DNA from: Ottowia sp.
Lineage (GTDB): Bacteria; Pseudomonadota; Gammaproteobacteria; Burkholderiales; Burkholderiaceae_C
Assembly: GCA_023228705.1 (NCBI GenBank)
Contig: JALOAS010000004.1
Location: forward strand, 1 to 64,000
Reading direction: 5' to 3'
Length of the DNA: 64,000 bases
The translations under genes and the position numbers were made by a program. Shown here in pieces: positions 41,957 to 50,962 of this stretch; the stretch's first letter is position 1; the number at the start of each line of letters is the position of its first letter. The notes under the pieces were generated by a model. It did not search any database, was not told the origin of the DNA, and saw only the letters and a program-made list of their open reading frames with translations.

Positions 41957-43185
41957 TGCGCCGCTCCGGACTCGGTCGCGAAATCAGGGCGGACCTCGTC
42001 ACTGATCACCCCGCGCGCGCGCAGCGCCTGGATCTCATCGTCGGCGATGCCCAGATCGCGCAGCACCTCGGCGCTGTGCTGTCCCAGCAGCGGCGGCGCA
42101 AGCCGGGTGCTTTTTTCACCGGCGTGCGCTGATAGCCGCACCGGCGACCCCACCAGCGAGATTTCGCCCAGGACCGGATGCGCTATCTGCTCGACGATGC
42201 CTGCAGCCTTGACCTGCGCGTCGGCAAACACGTCCGGCATGCTGTTGATGGGTCCGGCCGGAATGCCGTTGGGAACAAACAGCTCGGTCCACTGGCTGCG
42301 CGTTTTCTCGCGCAGCCGCGATTCCAGCAACGCCTTGAGCGCGTCGCGGTTCTGGATGCGCTCGGCGTTGGTGAGAAAGCGCGGGTCGCCGGTCAGCTCC
42401 TGCAGGCCCAGCAGCTCGCAAAGCTTTTTCCACATGGGCTCGGTCGCCGGTGCGAGGTTGATGGGACCGTCTGCGGTTTCAAACGTGCCGTAAGGCGCCA
42501 GCGTGGGGTGCGCGTTGCCGTTGAGCGTTGGCACCTCGCCCAGGTTCAGGTAGCGCTGCCCCTGCACGCTCAGCAGCGCCATGAGGCCGGCCAGCAGCGA
42601 CACGTCCACGTGCTGGCCCCGGCCCGTGCGGCCGCGCTCGATGACCGCCGAGAGGATGCCGGTAACCAGCCACATGCCGGCAACCATGTCGCCAATCGGA
42701 ATGCCCACCCGCGTCGCGCCGGTCTCGGGGCTGCCGGTCAGGCTCATGAAACCGGAATGACCCTGCGCGATCTGGTCGAACCCGGCCCAGTCCCTGGCCG
42801 GGCCGACGCGTCCGTAGCCCGAAATCGACGCCATGATCAGCGCCGGGTTCTCCGCGGCCAGGCTGTCGTAGCCCAGCCCCATCTTTTCCATGGTGCCGAC
42901 GCGGAAGTTTTCAACGACGATGTCCGACTTCAGCGCCAACCGGCGCAGCAGCGCCGCCCCCTCGGGGTCGCGGAAGTCCAGCCCCAGCCCCTTCTTGTTC
43001 CGGTTGGTGCTGAGAAAGTAGACGCTCATGTCGCGATCAATGGGCCCCCAGCCGCGCGACATCTCGCCGCGGGGCAGCGGCTCGGCCTTGATCACCTCGG
43101 CCCCCAGGTCACCCAGGATCATGGTGCTGTACGGCCCCGCCAGCGCCCGCGACAAATCCAGAACCTTCAACCCCGCCAGTGGCAT
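41953..43185 (-). CDS. CaiB/BaiF family CoA-transferase
   Basis: Class III CoA-transferase that moves CoA between carboxylic acids, 410 residues. The start at 43185 (MPLAGLKVLDLSRALAGPYS) matches the usual N-terminus of the family; the frame stays open to 43278, but those codons are repeat copy 2. The Asp in GIPIGDMVAGMW is the likely nucleophile that forms the acyl-anhydride intermediate, and NPALIMASISGYGRVGP and QDRDALKALLESRLREK-like regions fit. It leads the run CoA-transferase, crotonase, aldehyde dehydrogenase, binding protein. The acid pair it uses is unknown; malonate is one candidate given the nearby malonyl-CoA decarboxylase. Confidence 0.9.
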   Translation of the reverse strand: MPLAGLKVLDLSRALAGPYSTMILGDLGAEVIKAEPLPRGEMSRGWGPIDRDMSVYFLSTNRNKKGLGLDFRDPEGAALLRRLALKSDIVVENFRVGTMEKMGLGYDSLAAENPALIMASISGYGRVGPARDWAGFDQIAQGHSGFMSLTGSPETGATRVGIPIGDMVAGMWLVTGILSAVIERGRTGRGQHVDVSLLAGLMALLSVQGQRYLNLGEVPTLNGNAHPTLAPYGTFETADGPINLAPATEPMWKKLCELLGLQELTGDPRFLTNAERIQNRDALKALLESRLREKTRSQWTELFVPNGIPAGPINSMPDVFADAQVKAAGIVEQIAHPVLGEISLVGSPVRLSAHAGEKSTRLAPPLLGQHSAEVLRDLGIADDEIQALRARGVISDEVRPDFATESGAAQ

Positions 43186-43224
43186 CACAGCGCGTCTCTC
43201 CTTGTCTTTATCCAATCCATCCCA

Positions 43225-43408
43225 GGAGCCTGCCGAACTTTGGTCCAATCTACTGCGCCGGTGGGACAAGCGGTCCATTTTTGCCCGCTTTTTCGTTGCA
43301 TAGCTGGGCTATGCGCCTCAAAATCAAACAAAACTGCCCTCGCTTTCCCACTCGGTTGGCTTCGCCGCTCTGCGAGAACGCTACGATCGCCAAAGCCCGA
43401 CAGACTCC
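43225..43408. repeat. palindromic intergenic repeat, copy 2 (long form)
   Basis: 184-bp element with the same outer inverted repeats as at 14538-14667 (GGAGCCTGCCGAACTTTGG at 43225-43243; CCAAAGCCCGACAGACTCC at 43390-43408) and near-identical interior, plus 54 extra internal bases holding the perfect hairpin GCATAGC-TGG-GCTATGC. The extra part lies between two copies of CGCTT, so the short form could have arisen by deletion between them. It ends 40 bp upstream of the CoA-transferase start. Confidence 0.88.
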
Positions 43409-43575
43409 TAGCGCCGCCCAAAAGGCGGTGCAATCACAATGTGTGTTGCTACGAACACCGCTGATTCTGACACGGCACGTGCGCCCGGGCGGTAGCGTAT
43501 CGCGAGGCTTGCATCGGGCAACGGTTGTCGCGAAGGATAAGGCACAGCCCTCTTGGCAGCGGGCCCCGGCGAACT

Positions 43576-44049
43576 CTACTGCAACGTGTCCTTGAAGCCG
43601 TCGGGCAGCGGCATGACGGAAATGCCTTCTTCCAGCAACTCGCGCGTTTGCTGCGCCGTGGCCTGGCCGCGGATGCCGCGCTCGCGGGTCTCGCCATAGT
43701 GCATGCGCCGGGCCTCCTCGGGAAACTGCTGCCCCACGTCTTCGGTCTGCGCCACGATCCGGCGCAGCGCCTTCAGCCAGGTCGCCTGCAGCGCGGCTGG
43801 TGGTCCCGTCCCCTCGTCCGCTTCTGCCGGCGGCTGCTCGTCGCCCTTTTGCTTCGTGCGAGCCGGCGCGGTCTGGCGGCGCAGGTTGAGGCGCGGCGCA
43901 CTGGGAACGCGCGCAACGTCGGTTGCGCTGCACAGCGGACAAGTGAGCAGCCCGCGATCGAGCTGGTCCTGGTAATCGCCTTCCGAGGAGAACCAGCCCT
44001 CGAAGGCGTGCCCGCCCGCGCATTGAAGATCAAAGACTTTCACGCACAT
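43576..44049 (-). CDS. DUF1178 family protein
   Basis: 157-residue protein of unknown function, widely conserved in alpha- and betaproteobacteria. The N-terminal zinc-ribbon-like part (FDLQCAGGHAFEGWFSS, then LTCPLCSATDVARVPSAP) supplies Cys pairs. The middle is charged and low-complexity, and the C-terminal part (YGETRERGIRGQAT, EEGISVMPLPD) matches the family's conserved end. The ATG at 44049 and a GTG at 44043 (giving the family's usual M-K-V-F-D-L start) are both possible. It overlaps the Nudix gene by 20 bp (or 14 with the GTG), following it in the complex I region as in other Burkholderiales. Confidence 0.85.
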   Translation of the reverse strand: MCVKVFDLQCAGGHAFEGWFSSEGDYQDQLDRGLLTCPLCSATDVARVPSAPRLNLRRQTAPARTKQKGDEQPPAEADEGTGPPAALQATWLKALRRIVAQTEDVGQQFPEEARRMHYGETRERGIRGQATAQQTRELLEEGISVMPLPDGFKDTLQ

Positions 44050-44683
44050 TGCCCAACGCGGGAGCTGAAGACGCGGCGCGCCACTGCGGCGTCCAGCTCC
44101 CGTTCAACATGTTCTGCAGCCACAGCGCGCCGGCCAGCGTCTTGGAGTCGGTGATCGCGCCGCTGCGGCACCAATCCTGGACCTGCGCCACGGACGCGCT
44201 GAACACCTCGATGAACTCGCCGGAATCCAGCTGCCGCGATCCGGCGCGCAACCCGCGCGCAAACCAGATCTCCAGCACCTCGTCCGAGTAGCCTATGGCC
44301 ACGTGCACGACGCCGGCGCGGGCCCACTGCCTGCCACTATAGCCCGTTTCCTCGCGCAGTTCACGCTGCGCGCAGGTCAGCGGTGCTTCGGCAGCGTCCA
44401 GCTTGCCCGCGGGAAACTCGATCATGGTGCGCTGCACCGGGTAACGGTACTGGCGCTCGAGCACCACGTGCAGGGCGCCGCCTGCCGCTTCCAGCAACGG
44501 AACGATCATGACCGCACCCGGATGCGCGACGTACTCGCGCTCGGCACGGCCGCCATCGGGCAGCGCGACCCGGTCGCGGAAGACGCGCAGGAAATTGCCG
44601 CGCCACTGCTCCTGGCGGTGGATCGCCCGTTCGGTCAGGTCGCGCAAGGAGTTGCCCTCCGCAACGCTGCCGCGCCGCCGCAT
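44030..44683 (-). CDS. NUDIX hydrolase, ADP-ribose pyrophosphatase-like
   Basis: Hydrolase of nucleoside diphosphates linked to another moiety, 217 residues. The Nudix box is AGKLDAAEAPLTCAQRELREETGY, with the catalytic REL-REETG core. The preceding ERQYRYPVQRTMIEFPAG is characteristic of ADP-ribose pyrophosphatases (NudF-like). The C-terminal ~40 residues are variable. It lies 25 bp downstream of nuoN, suggesting co-transcription with the complex I operon, and overlaps DUF1178. Confidence 0.9.
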   Translation of the reverse strand: MRRRGSVAEGNSLRDLTERAIHRQEQWRGNFLRVFRDRVALPDGGRAEREYVAHPGAVMIVPLLEAAGGALHVVLERQYRYPVQRTMIEFPAGKLDAAEAPLTCAQRELREETGYSGRQWARAGVVHVAIGYSDEVLEIWFARGLRAGSRQLDSGEFIEVFSASVAQVQDWCRSGAITDSKTLAGALWLQNMLNGSWTPQWRAASSAPALGNVRESL

Positions 44684-44708
44684 GCCTGGCGCCTGCAGCC
44701 GGGACGCA

Positions 44709-46196
44709 TCAGGTCGCCAGCATCTGCGCAGCGGCCCGTGCGCACAATGCCATCAGCCCGCCGGGCACCAGCCCCAGGACAAGCAGTGCCAGGCCGTTGA
44801 GCGAGAGCACGCCGCGCATGTCCAGCGGCACGTTGATGCTGAAGGTGCTGGCCGGCTCGTCAAAATACATGACCTTGATCACGCGGATGTAGTAGAACGC
44901 GCCCACCAGCGACATGACCACGGCAAACACCGCAAGGCCTATGTACATGGGCAGCCCGGTGTTGACGAGCGCCTGCAGGATGGCCAGCTTGGCCTGGAAG
45001 CCGATGAACGGCGGAAATCCGGTCAGCGACAGCATGCAGATGGCCATGATGCCGGCGTACAGCGGGTGATGCTTGTTGAGGCCGGCAAAGTCGGCGATCT
45101 GGTCGCTCTCGAATCCTTCGCGCGCCAGCAGCATGACGATGCCAAAGCTCACCAGCGTTGCCAGCACGTACGCCACGACGTAGAACATGGCCGAGCCGTA
45201 CGCGTTGGCCGCCAGCGTGGTGTCGCTGCCGACCACGCCGGACATGAGCCCCAGCAGCACGAACCCCATGTGAGAGATCGCCGAGTACGCCAGCATGCGC
45301 TTGATGTTGGTCTGCGCAATGGCCACGACGTTTCCGAGCAGCAGCGAGCCCACGGCCATGATGCCGAGCATGGGCTGCCAGTCCAGCGCCAGCGGCAGCA
45401 GGCCCTCGACCAGCAGGCGCACGGCCAGCGCAAACCCGGCCAGCTCCGGCGCCGCGCCGAGCAGCAGCGTCACTGCGGTGGGCGCGCCGTCGTAGACGTC
45501 GGGCACCCACATGTGGAACGGCACCGAGCTCAACTTGAACGCCAGGCCGGAAACGACGAAGACCGTTCCCAGGATCAGCACGCGCGTGTCGGCGGCGCCC
45601 GACTGCACGGCGTGGAAGACTTCACCGATATTCAAGGTGCCGGTGGCGCCGTAGAGCATGGACAGGCCATACAGCAGGAAGCCCGAGGCCATGGCGCCCA
45701 GGACGAAGTACTTCATGGCCGCTTCGGTCGAGCGCACCTGATGGCGCCACAGCGCCACCAGCGTGTAGCTGGCCAGCGACAGCAGTTCCAGCCCGAGGTA
45801 GATGGTCAGGAAGTTGTTGGCCGAGATGATGATAAAGATGCCGAGCAGCAGCAGCAGCCCCAGTGCATACCATTCGCCGCCGCGCAGCATGTCGCGGTCT
45901 AGAACGTAGGTGCGTCCGTAGATGAACGTGACCAGCAGCGCCAGCGCCGAGAAACACTTGAGCCAGTTGGCCATGACGTCCGAGACGACCATGCCGCCAA
46001 AGCCGTAGACCGTCTGCCCGCCCACCGCGTACGAGGCGGTCAGCAGCGCCAGCACCAGCAGCGTCAGCAGCGACAGGTAGTACGCCAGCAGCCGCCCCGG
46101 ACGCTTGTCGAACAGGTCGAGCAGGAGGATGGCGCAGGCCATCACCAGCAGCACGATCTCCGGATAGATTGCAATCCAGCTGAGGCGATCAATCAT
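44709..46196 (-). CDS. nuoN: NADH-quinone oxidoreductase subunit N
   Basis: Membrane proton-pumping subunit of respiratory complex I, 495 residues with about 14 helices. The antiporter-like core carries the conserved charged residues, e.g. LGLELLSLASYTLVAL (Glu near helix 5) and TNIKRMLAYSAISHMGF (Lys). It is the last nuo gene, 13 bp after nuoM, with the Nudix gene following. Confidence 0.96.
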   Translation of the reverse strand: MIDRLSWIAIYPEIVLLVMACAILLLDLFDKRPGRLLAYYLSLLTLLVLALLTASYAVGGQTVYGFGGMVVSDVMANWLKCFSALALLVTFIYGRTYVLDRDMLRGGEWYALGLLLLLGIFIIISANNFLTIYLGLELLSLASYTLVALWRHQVRSTEAAMKYFVLGAMASGFLLYGLSMLYGATGTLNIGEVFHAVQSGAADTRVLILGTVFVVSGLAFKLSSVPFHMWVPDVYDGAPTAVTLLLGAAPELAGFALAVRLLVEGLLPLALDWQPMLGIMAVGSLLLGNVVAIAQTNIKRMLAYSAISHMGFVLLGLMSGVVGSDTTLAANAYGSAMFYVVAYVLATLVSFGIVMLLAREGFESDQIADFAGLNKHHPLYAGIMAICMLSLTGFPPFIGFQAKLAILQALVNTGLPMYIGLAVFAVVMSLVGAFYYIRVIKVMYFDEPASTFSINVPLDMRGVLSLNGLALLVLGLVPGGLMALCARAAAQMLAT

Positions 46197-46209
46197 TTGC
46201 CCACACCCT

Positions 46210-47688
46210 TCAGTTCAGCTTGGTCATGTGCACCTGGTCCACCAGATGCGCCACCGACGGATCCATGAGGTTGGTGAAGAAGGCAGGGTACAGGCCCAGC
46301 CAGAGCACCGTCACCGCCAGGATGGCCATGATGAAATATTCACGCGCGTTGATGTCGGACATGCCGGCGACCTTCTCGTTGCCCACCGCGCCAAAATACA
46401 CGCGCTTGAACATCCACAGGCCGTAGCCCGCGCTGGAGATGAGCGCCGTCGCGGTGAGCAGCCCGATCCAGAAGTTGACCTTGATCGAAGCCAGGATGAC
46501 CATCCACTCGCCGACAAAGCCGGAGGTGCCGGGCAGGCCGCTGTTGGCCATGAAGAACAGCAGCGCAAAGAAACCGAATTTGGGCATGGAATTGATGACA
46601 CCACCATAGGCCGCGATGTCGCGCGTGTGCAGCCTGTCGTACAGCACGCCTATGCACAGGAACATGGCGCCCGAGACAAAACCGTGCGAGATCATCTGCA
46701 CGATGCCGCCGGAGATGCCCAGGTCGCTGAAGAGGAAGAACCCCAGCGTGACAAAGCCCATGTGCGCCACCGACGAGTACGCCACCAGCCGCTTCATGTC
46801 CGGCTGGATCAGCGCCACCAGCGCGATGTAGACGATGGCCATGAGCGACAGTGCAATGATGAGCCAGGCCCAGGCATGCGCCGCATCGGGGACGATGGGC
46901 AGGCTGAAGCGGATGAAGCCGTAGGCGCCCAGCTTGAGCATGATCGCGGCCAGGATGACCGAGCCGCCGGTGGGCGCCTCCACGTGCGCGTCGGGCAGCC
47001 AGGTGTGGATGGGCCACATGGGCACCTTGACGGCAAAGGCGGCAAACAGGCCAAAGAAGATCAGCGTCTGGGCGGTGCTGGAGATTTCGGGCAGCAGCTG
47101 CCAGTCCAGCACGTTGAAGCTGCCGCCGGAGGCGTAGTACAGGTAGATGAACGTTACCAGCATCAGCAGCGAGCCCAGGAACGTGTACAGGAAGAACTTG
47201 ATTGCCGCGTAGATGCGGTTGGGCCCGCCCCAGATGCCGATGATGATGTACATGGGCACCAGCGTGGACTCGAACGCCATGTAGAAGAGGATGCCGTCCA
47301 GCGCCACGAACACGCCGATCATCATCCCCGAGAGGATGAGGAACGCCGCCATGTACTGGTTGACCTTGCGCTGGATCACCTCCCAGCCGGCGACCACCAC
47401 GATGAACGTCATGAACGCCGTGAGCAACACGAACCAGACCGACAACCCGTCCACGCCCAGGTGGTAGTTGATGTTGAACGTCTCTATCCACGGCACGTTC
47501 TCGACGAACTGCATCTGCGCCGACGTGGGGTCGAAGCCAAAGTAAAGCGGCAGCGTGACGGCAAAGCTGATCAGCGAGCCGACCAGCGCGACCCAGCGGA
47601 CCAGGTCCACCTGTTCCTCCTTGTTGAGGAACAGCAGGATCACGCCAAAAACGATGGGCGTCCAAATCGAAAGGCTCAGCCACGCCAT
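46210..47688 (-). CDS. nuoM: NADH-quinone oxidoreductase subunit M
   Basis: Mrp-antiporter-like membrane subunit, 492 residues. FYMAFESTLVPMYIIIGIWGG holds the conserved Glu, PDMKRLVAYSSVAHMGFVTLG the Lys of the discontinuous helix, and VPMWPIHTWLPDAHVEAPTGGS the conserved loop. It starts 28 bp after nuoL. Confidence 0.97.
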   Translation of the reverse strand: MAWLSLSIWTPIVFGVILLFLNKEEQVDLVRWVALVGSLISFAVTLPLYFGFDPTSAQMQFVENVPWIETFNINYHLGVDGLSVWFVLLTAFMTFIVVVAGWEVIQRKVNQYMAAFLILSGMMIGVFVALDGILFYMAFESTLVPMYIIIGIWGGPNRIYAAIKFFLYTFLGSLLMLVTFIYLYYASGGSFNVLDWQLLPEISSTAQTLIFFGLFAAFAVKVPMWPIHTWLPDAHVEAPTGGSVILAAIMLKLGAYGFIRFSLPIVPDAAHAWAWLIIALSLMAIVYIALVALIQPDMKRLVAYSSVAHMGFVTLGFFLFSDLGISGGIVQMISHGFVSGAMFLCIGVLYDRLHTRDIAAYGGVINSMPKFGFFALLFFMANSGLPGTSGFVGEWMVILASIKVNFWIGLLTATALISSAGYGLWMFKRVYFGAVGNEKVAGMSDINAREYFIMAILAVTVLWLGLYPAFFTNLMDPSVAHLVDQVHMTKLN

Positions 47689-47716
47689 GTGTTGATTCCC
47701 GTTTCTGTTCTTCTGC

Positions 47717-49714
47717 TCAGGCGAGCCAGATGAAGTACGACATCAGGACGAAGACGCCCAGCACCATGACCAGTGCGTAGTGGTACAGGTAGCCCGACTG
47801 GAACCAGCGGGTGACGCCGGCCGTCCAGCCCACCAGGCGCCAGGACGCGTTGACGATGCCGGTCTCGATGATGCCGCGGTCGCCGCCGTGGTACAGGCCG
47901 CGCCCCACCAGCCGCGCGGCCCCGGCGCCGACGTTGATCCACAGCCAGTCCATGTAGTACTTGTTGACCAGCACGTTGTAGACCGGCTGGATGGCCCTGG
48001 CGATGCGCGCCGGCAGGCCCGGGTTGACGATGTAGCAGTACCAGGCCACCAGCACGCCGGCCAGCATGAGGTAGAGCGGCAGGCCGACAAAGGCCTCCAG
48101 CGCCATGGCACCGGGGCCAACGATGGCGTCGCGCAGCTCGGTCATGGCCGGGTGTTGCGCCAAGTTGACGAAGATGGAGTCGTCAAACAGGCTGCCAAAA
48201 AGCACCGGCATCATGGTGAAGAAGCCCACGCCCACCGACAGCACCGCCAGGATGATCAGCGGCACCGTCACCACCCTGGGCGACTCCTTGGGATGGCAGG
48301 GCTCCTGCCTGCCGGCGATCACCTCCGGGTCCTGGTCCCAGCGCGGCTTGCCCATGAAGACCAGGAAATACTCGCGGAACGCGTACACCGCCGTGATGAA
48401 GACGCCGGCCGTGACCGCAAACGAGGCAAAGCCGGCCGCTGGCAGGTGGCTGGCGTGCGAAGCGTGGATGATGGCGTCCTTGGAATAAAAGCCCGAGAAC
48501 AGCGGCACTGCGACCAGCGCAAAAGTTGCCAGCAGGAACGTGATCGAGGTGATGGGCATGTACTTGTGCAGGCCGCCCATCCAGCGCATGTCCTTGCTGT
48601 GGTGCATGGCGATGATGACCGAGCCCGAACCCAGGAACAGCAGCGCCTTGAAGAAAGCATGCGTCATCAGGTGGAAGATCGCCGCCGAATACGCCGACAC
48701 GCCCAGCGCCACCGTCATGTAGCCCAGCTGCGACAGCGTGGAATAGGCAATGACCTTCTTGATATCGTTGCTGACGATGCCCAGGATGCCCATGAACAGC
48801 GCCGTGATGCCGCCGATGACGAGGATGAAGTTCAGCGCCACGTCTGACAGCTCGAACAACGGCGACATGCGCGCGACCATGAAGATGCCGGCCGTGACCA
48901 TGGTTGCCGCGTGTATCAGCGCCGAGATGGGCGTGGGGCCTTCCATGGAGTCGGGCAGCCATACGTGCAGCGGAAACTGTGCCGACTTGCCCATGGCGCC
49001 TATGAACAGGAAGATGCATATCGCGGTGATCAGCATCCAGCTGGTGCCGGGCAGGATGACGCCCGCCAACCCTTCCACCTGGGCAAAGACCTCGCCGTAG
49101 TTGACCGTGCCGGCGTAGGCATAGATCAAGGCAATGCCGATGATGAAGCCGAAGTCACCCACGCGGTTCACCATGAATGCCTTGAAGTTGGCAAACACTG
49201 CAGCCTCGCGGTCAAACCAGAAGCCAATCAGCAGGTACGACACCAGCCCCACCGCCTCCCAGCCAAAGAAAAGCTGCAGGAAGTTGTTGCTCATGCACAG
49301 CATGAGCATGGAAAAGGTGAACAGCGAGATGTACGAGAAAAACCGGTTGTAGCCCGGGTCGCCGTCCATGTAGCCTATGGTGTAGACGTGCACCAGCAAG
49401 GACACCGATGTGACCACCACCATCATCAGCGCGGTCAGCCCGTCGACCAGGAAGCCCACTTCCATCCTGAAGTCGCCCACCACCATCCACTCGTAGATGG
49501 TGGCGTCGAAGCGGGCGCCGTTGGTCACCTGCAGCAGCACGTAGCACGAGAGCAGGAACGACAGGAACACGCCCAGGATGGTGACCCAATGGCTGGCGCG
49601 GCGGCCAATGCGGTTGCCGACCAGCGCGGTGCCGGGGAAGCCGGCGATGAGGCAGCCCAGCAGCGGCAGCAGCGGCACGGCCAGCAGGGTGGCGGGAGAT
49701 AGCGTCGGTGTCAT
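47717..49714 (-). CDS. nuoL: NADH-quinone oxidoreductase subunit L
   Basis: Largest membrane subunit of complex I, 665 residues, normal length including the C-terminal lateral amphipathic helix and final transmembrane helix. Conserved parts include FFGWEAVGLVSYLLIGFW (Glu of the proton path), FPLHVWLPDSMEGPTPIS and KVIAYSTLSQLGYM. The start at 49714 has only GGGA as a ribosome site. Unusually, 235 bp separate it from nuoK. Confidence 0.97.
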   Translation of the reverse strand: MTPTLSPATLLAVPLLPLLGCLIAGFPGTALVGNRIGRRASHWVTILGVFLSFLLSCYVLLQVTNGARFDATIYEWMVVGDFRMEVGFLVDGLTALMMVVVTSVSLLVHVYTIGYMDGDPGYNRFFSYISLFTFSMLMLCMSNNFLQLFFGWEAVGLVSYLLIGFWFDREAAVFANFKAFMVNRVGDFGFIIGIALIYAYAGTVNYGEVFAQVEGLAGVILPGTSWMLITAICIFLFIGAMGKSAQFPLHVWLPDSMEGPTPISALIHAATMVTAGIFMVARMSPLFELSDVALNFILVIGGITALFMGILGIVSNDIKKVIAYSTLSQLGYMTVALGVSAYSAAIFHLMTHAFFKALLFLGSGSVIIAMHHSKDMRWMGGLHKYMPITSITFLLATFALVAVPLFSGFYSKDAIIHASHASHLPAAGFASFAVTAGVFITAVYAFREYFLVFMGKPRWDQDPEVIAGRQEPCHPKESPRVVTVPLIILAVLSVGVGFFTMMPVLFGSLFDDSIFVNLAQHPAMTELRDAIVGPGAMALEAFVGLPLYLMLAGVLVAWYCYIVNPGLPARIARAIQPVYNVLVNKYYMDWLWINVGAGAARLVGRGLYHGGDRGIIETGIVNASWRLVGWTAGVTRWFQSGYLYHYALVMVLGVFVLMSYFIWLA

Positions 49715-49949
49715 GTTGTTTCCCGATTGGCAAGCATCGTCAGCTCACCGGACGACAGATGACCTTGACCCATGAAGGTTTGGCGTCAGGCGTTGCGCGT
49801 TGCGCGTGGTGGGCATGCGCTGGACGCTGGACGCAATTCGCTCGACCTCATCGATCATCAAAGCGACAGCGGGGTCATCGGTCATGCGCTTGGGTGTGCT
49901 GAGCATCGTTTCCAATCAGATGTTTGTTTTCTTCGATTCAGGCGCTCTG
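49715..49949 (-). other. atypical spacer between nuoK and nuoL
   Basis: 235 bp inside an operon whose other junctions are overlaps or gaps of at most 33 bp. It holds the 53-residue ORF described separately and short GCGTTGCGCGTTGCGCGT repetition around 49790-49807, but no terminal inverted repeats of a mobile element that I can find. Confidence 0.6.
49745..49906 (-). CDS. possible 53-residue ORF in the nuoK-nuoL gap
   Basis: ORF in the otherwise empty 235-bp spacer, same strand as nuo. From ATG 49906 (GGAAA about 5 nt upstream) the product is MLSTPKRMTDDPAVALMIDE, then an amphipathic helix-like VERIASSVQRMP and a Ser/Arg-rich end. Third-position G+C is high in the first two thirds, and it ends 30 bp before nuoL. 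I do not recognise a family, and it could be chance. Confidence 0.3.
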   Translation of the reverse strand: MLSTPKRMTDDPAVALMIDEVERIASSVQRMPTTRNAQRLTPNLHGSRSSVVR

Positions 49950-50258
49950 CTAGCCGCGCAGCGTGTTGAGTTCGTCCACGTTGATGTTCGACTGGTTGCG
50001 GAACAGCAGCATCAGGATGGCCAGGCCTATGGCCGCCTCGGCGGCGGCCACCGTCAGGATGAAGAACACGAACACCTGTCCGTGCAAGTCGCCCAGGTAA
50101 GCCGAGAACGCCACGAAATTGATGTTCACCGCCAGCAGGATGAGCTCGATCGCCATGAGCAGGACGATCAGGTTCTTGCGGTTCATGAAGATGCCGACCA
50201 TGGCAATGGCAAACAGGATGCCCGCCACGGTCAGGTAATGCGCCAGGCTGACGGTCAT
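49950..50258 (-). CDS. nuoK: NADH-quinone oxidoreductase subunit K
   Basis: Small three-helix membrane subunit, 102 residues, normal size. The conserved glutamates of helix 2 and helix 3 lie in LLMAIELILLAVNINF and VAAAEAAIGLAILML. Its ATG overlaps the nuoJ stop by 4 bp. Confidence 0.97.
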   Translation of the reverse strand: MTVSLAHYLTVAGILFAIAMVGIFMNRKNLIVLLMAIELILLAVNINFVAFSAYLGDLHGQVFVFFILTVAAAEAAIGLAILMLLFRNQSNINVDELNTLRG

Positions 50259-50929
50259 GATGCACCCTCCTGCGCCGTGCTGTCGGCATCGCCAGCTGGC
50301 GCCGCCGGCGCCCGCCGCACGGTCGCCACGTTGACCAGCCGGACGCGGTCCCGGGGCTGCACGCGCAGCTGCAACCCAGGTTCTATGGCCTTGTTGTCCT
50401 TGCGCTTGCGCAGCGTCAGCGCAATCGCGGCGATCATGGCCACCAGCAGGATGGTCACGACCACCTCAAGCGGGAACAGGTACTCGGTGTAGATCAGGCG
50501 GCCCAGTTCTGCCGTATTGGAGTGCTGTGCGATGAACCCTGCCGCGTCAGGCACGGCAGCGCCTGCTGCGGGCGCCTCGACGCTGTGGAAGCCGCCGATG
50601 ACGACGATGGCCAACTCGATGGAGATCAGCCCGCCCACGACCAGCGCCAGCGGAAAGTTGCGCCAGAAACCCTGGCGCAGGCTTTCCGCGTGCGCATCCA
50701 GCATCATGACGACAAACAGGAACAGCACCATGACGGCGCCCAGGTAGACCAGGACCAGGATGATGGCCAGGAATTCCGCGCGCAGCAGCAGCCACAGGCC
50801 GGTGGCCTGCGAGAAGGTCAGCATCAGGAACAACACGGCGTGCACCGGGTTGCGCACCGTCACGACGCGAAACGCCGACAGCAGCATGACCGCCGAGAAC
50901 AGGTAGAAGAAAAAGGAGGTTGCGTCCAT
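50255..50929 (-). CDS. nuoJ: NADH-quinone oxidoreductase subunit J
   Basis: Membrane subunit, 224 residues with five hydrophobic helices. The conserved pi-bulge helix region VYLGAVMVLFLFVVMML is clear. The C-terminal ~45 residues are polar and Arg/Ala-rich. It lies 33 bp after nuoI. Confidence 0.96.
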   Translation of the reverse strand: MDATSFFFYLFSAVMLLSAFRVVTVRNPVHAVLFLMLTFSQATGLWLLLRAEFLAIILVLVYLGAVMVLFLFVVMMLDAHAESLRQGFWRNFPLALVVGGLISIELAIVVIGGFHSVEAPAAGAAVPDAAGFIAQHSNTAELGRLIYTEYLFPLEVVVTILLVAMIAAIALTLRKRKDNKAIEPGLQLRVQPRDRVRLVNVATVRRAPAAPAGDADSTAQEGAS

Positions 50930-50962
50930 GACTGTTGAAAAAATCGTCCGCGACGGGCCGAC

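Noticed and set aside
43186..43278. N-terminal extension of the CoA-transferase
   Set aside because: These codons are palindromic repeat copy 2; the same peptide is encoded by copy 1 at 14591 on the minus strand.
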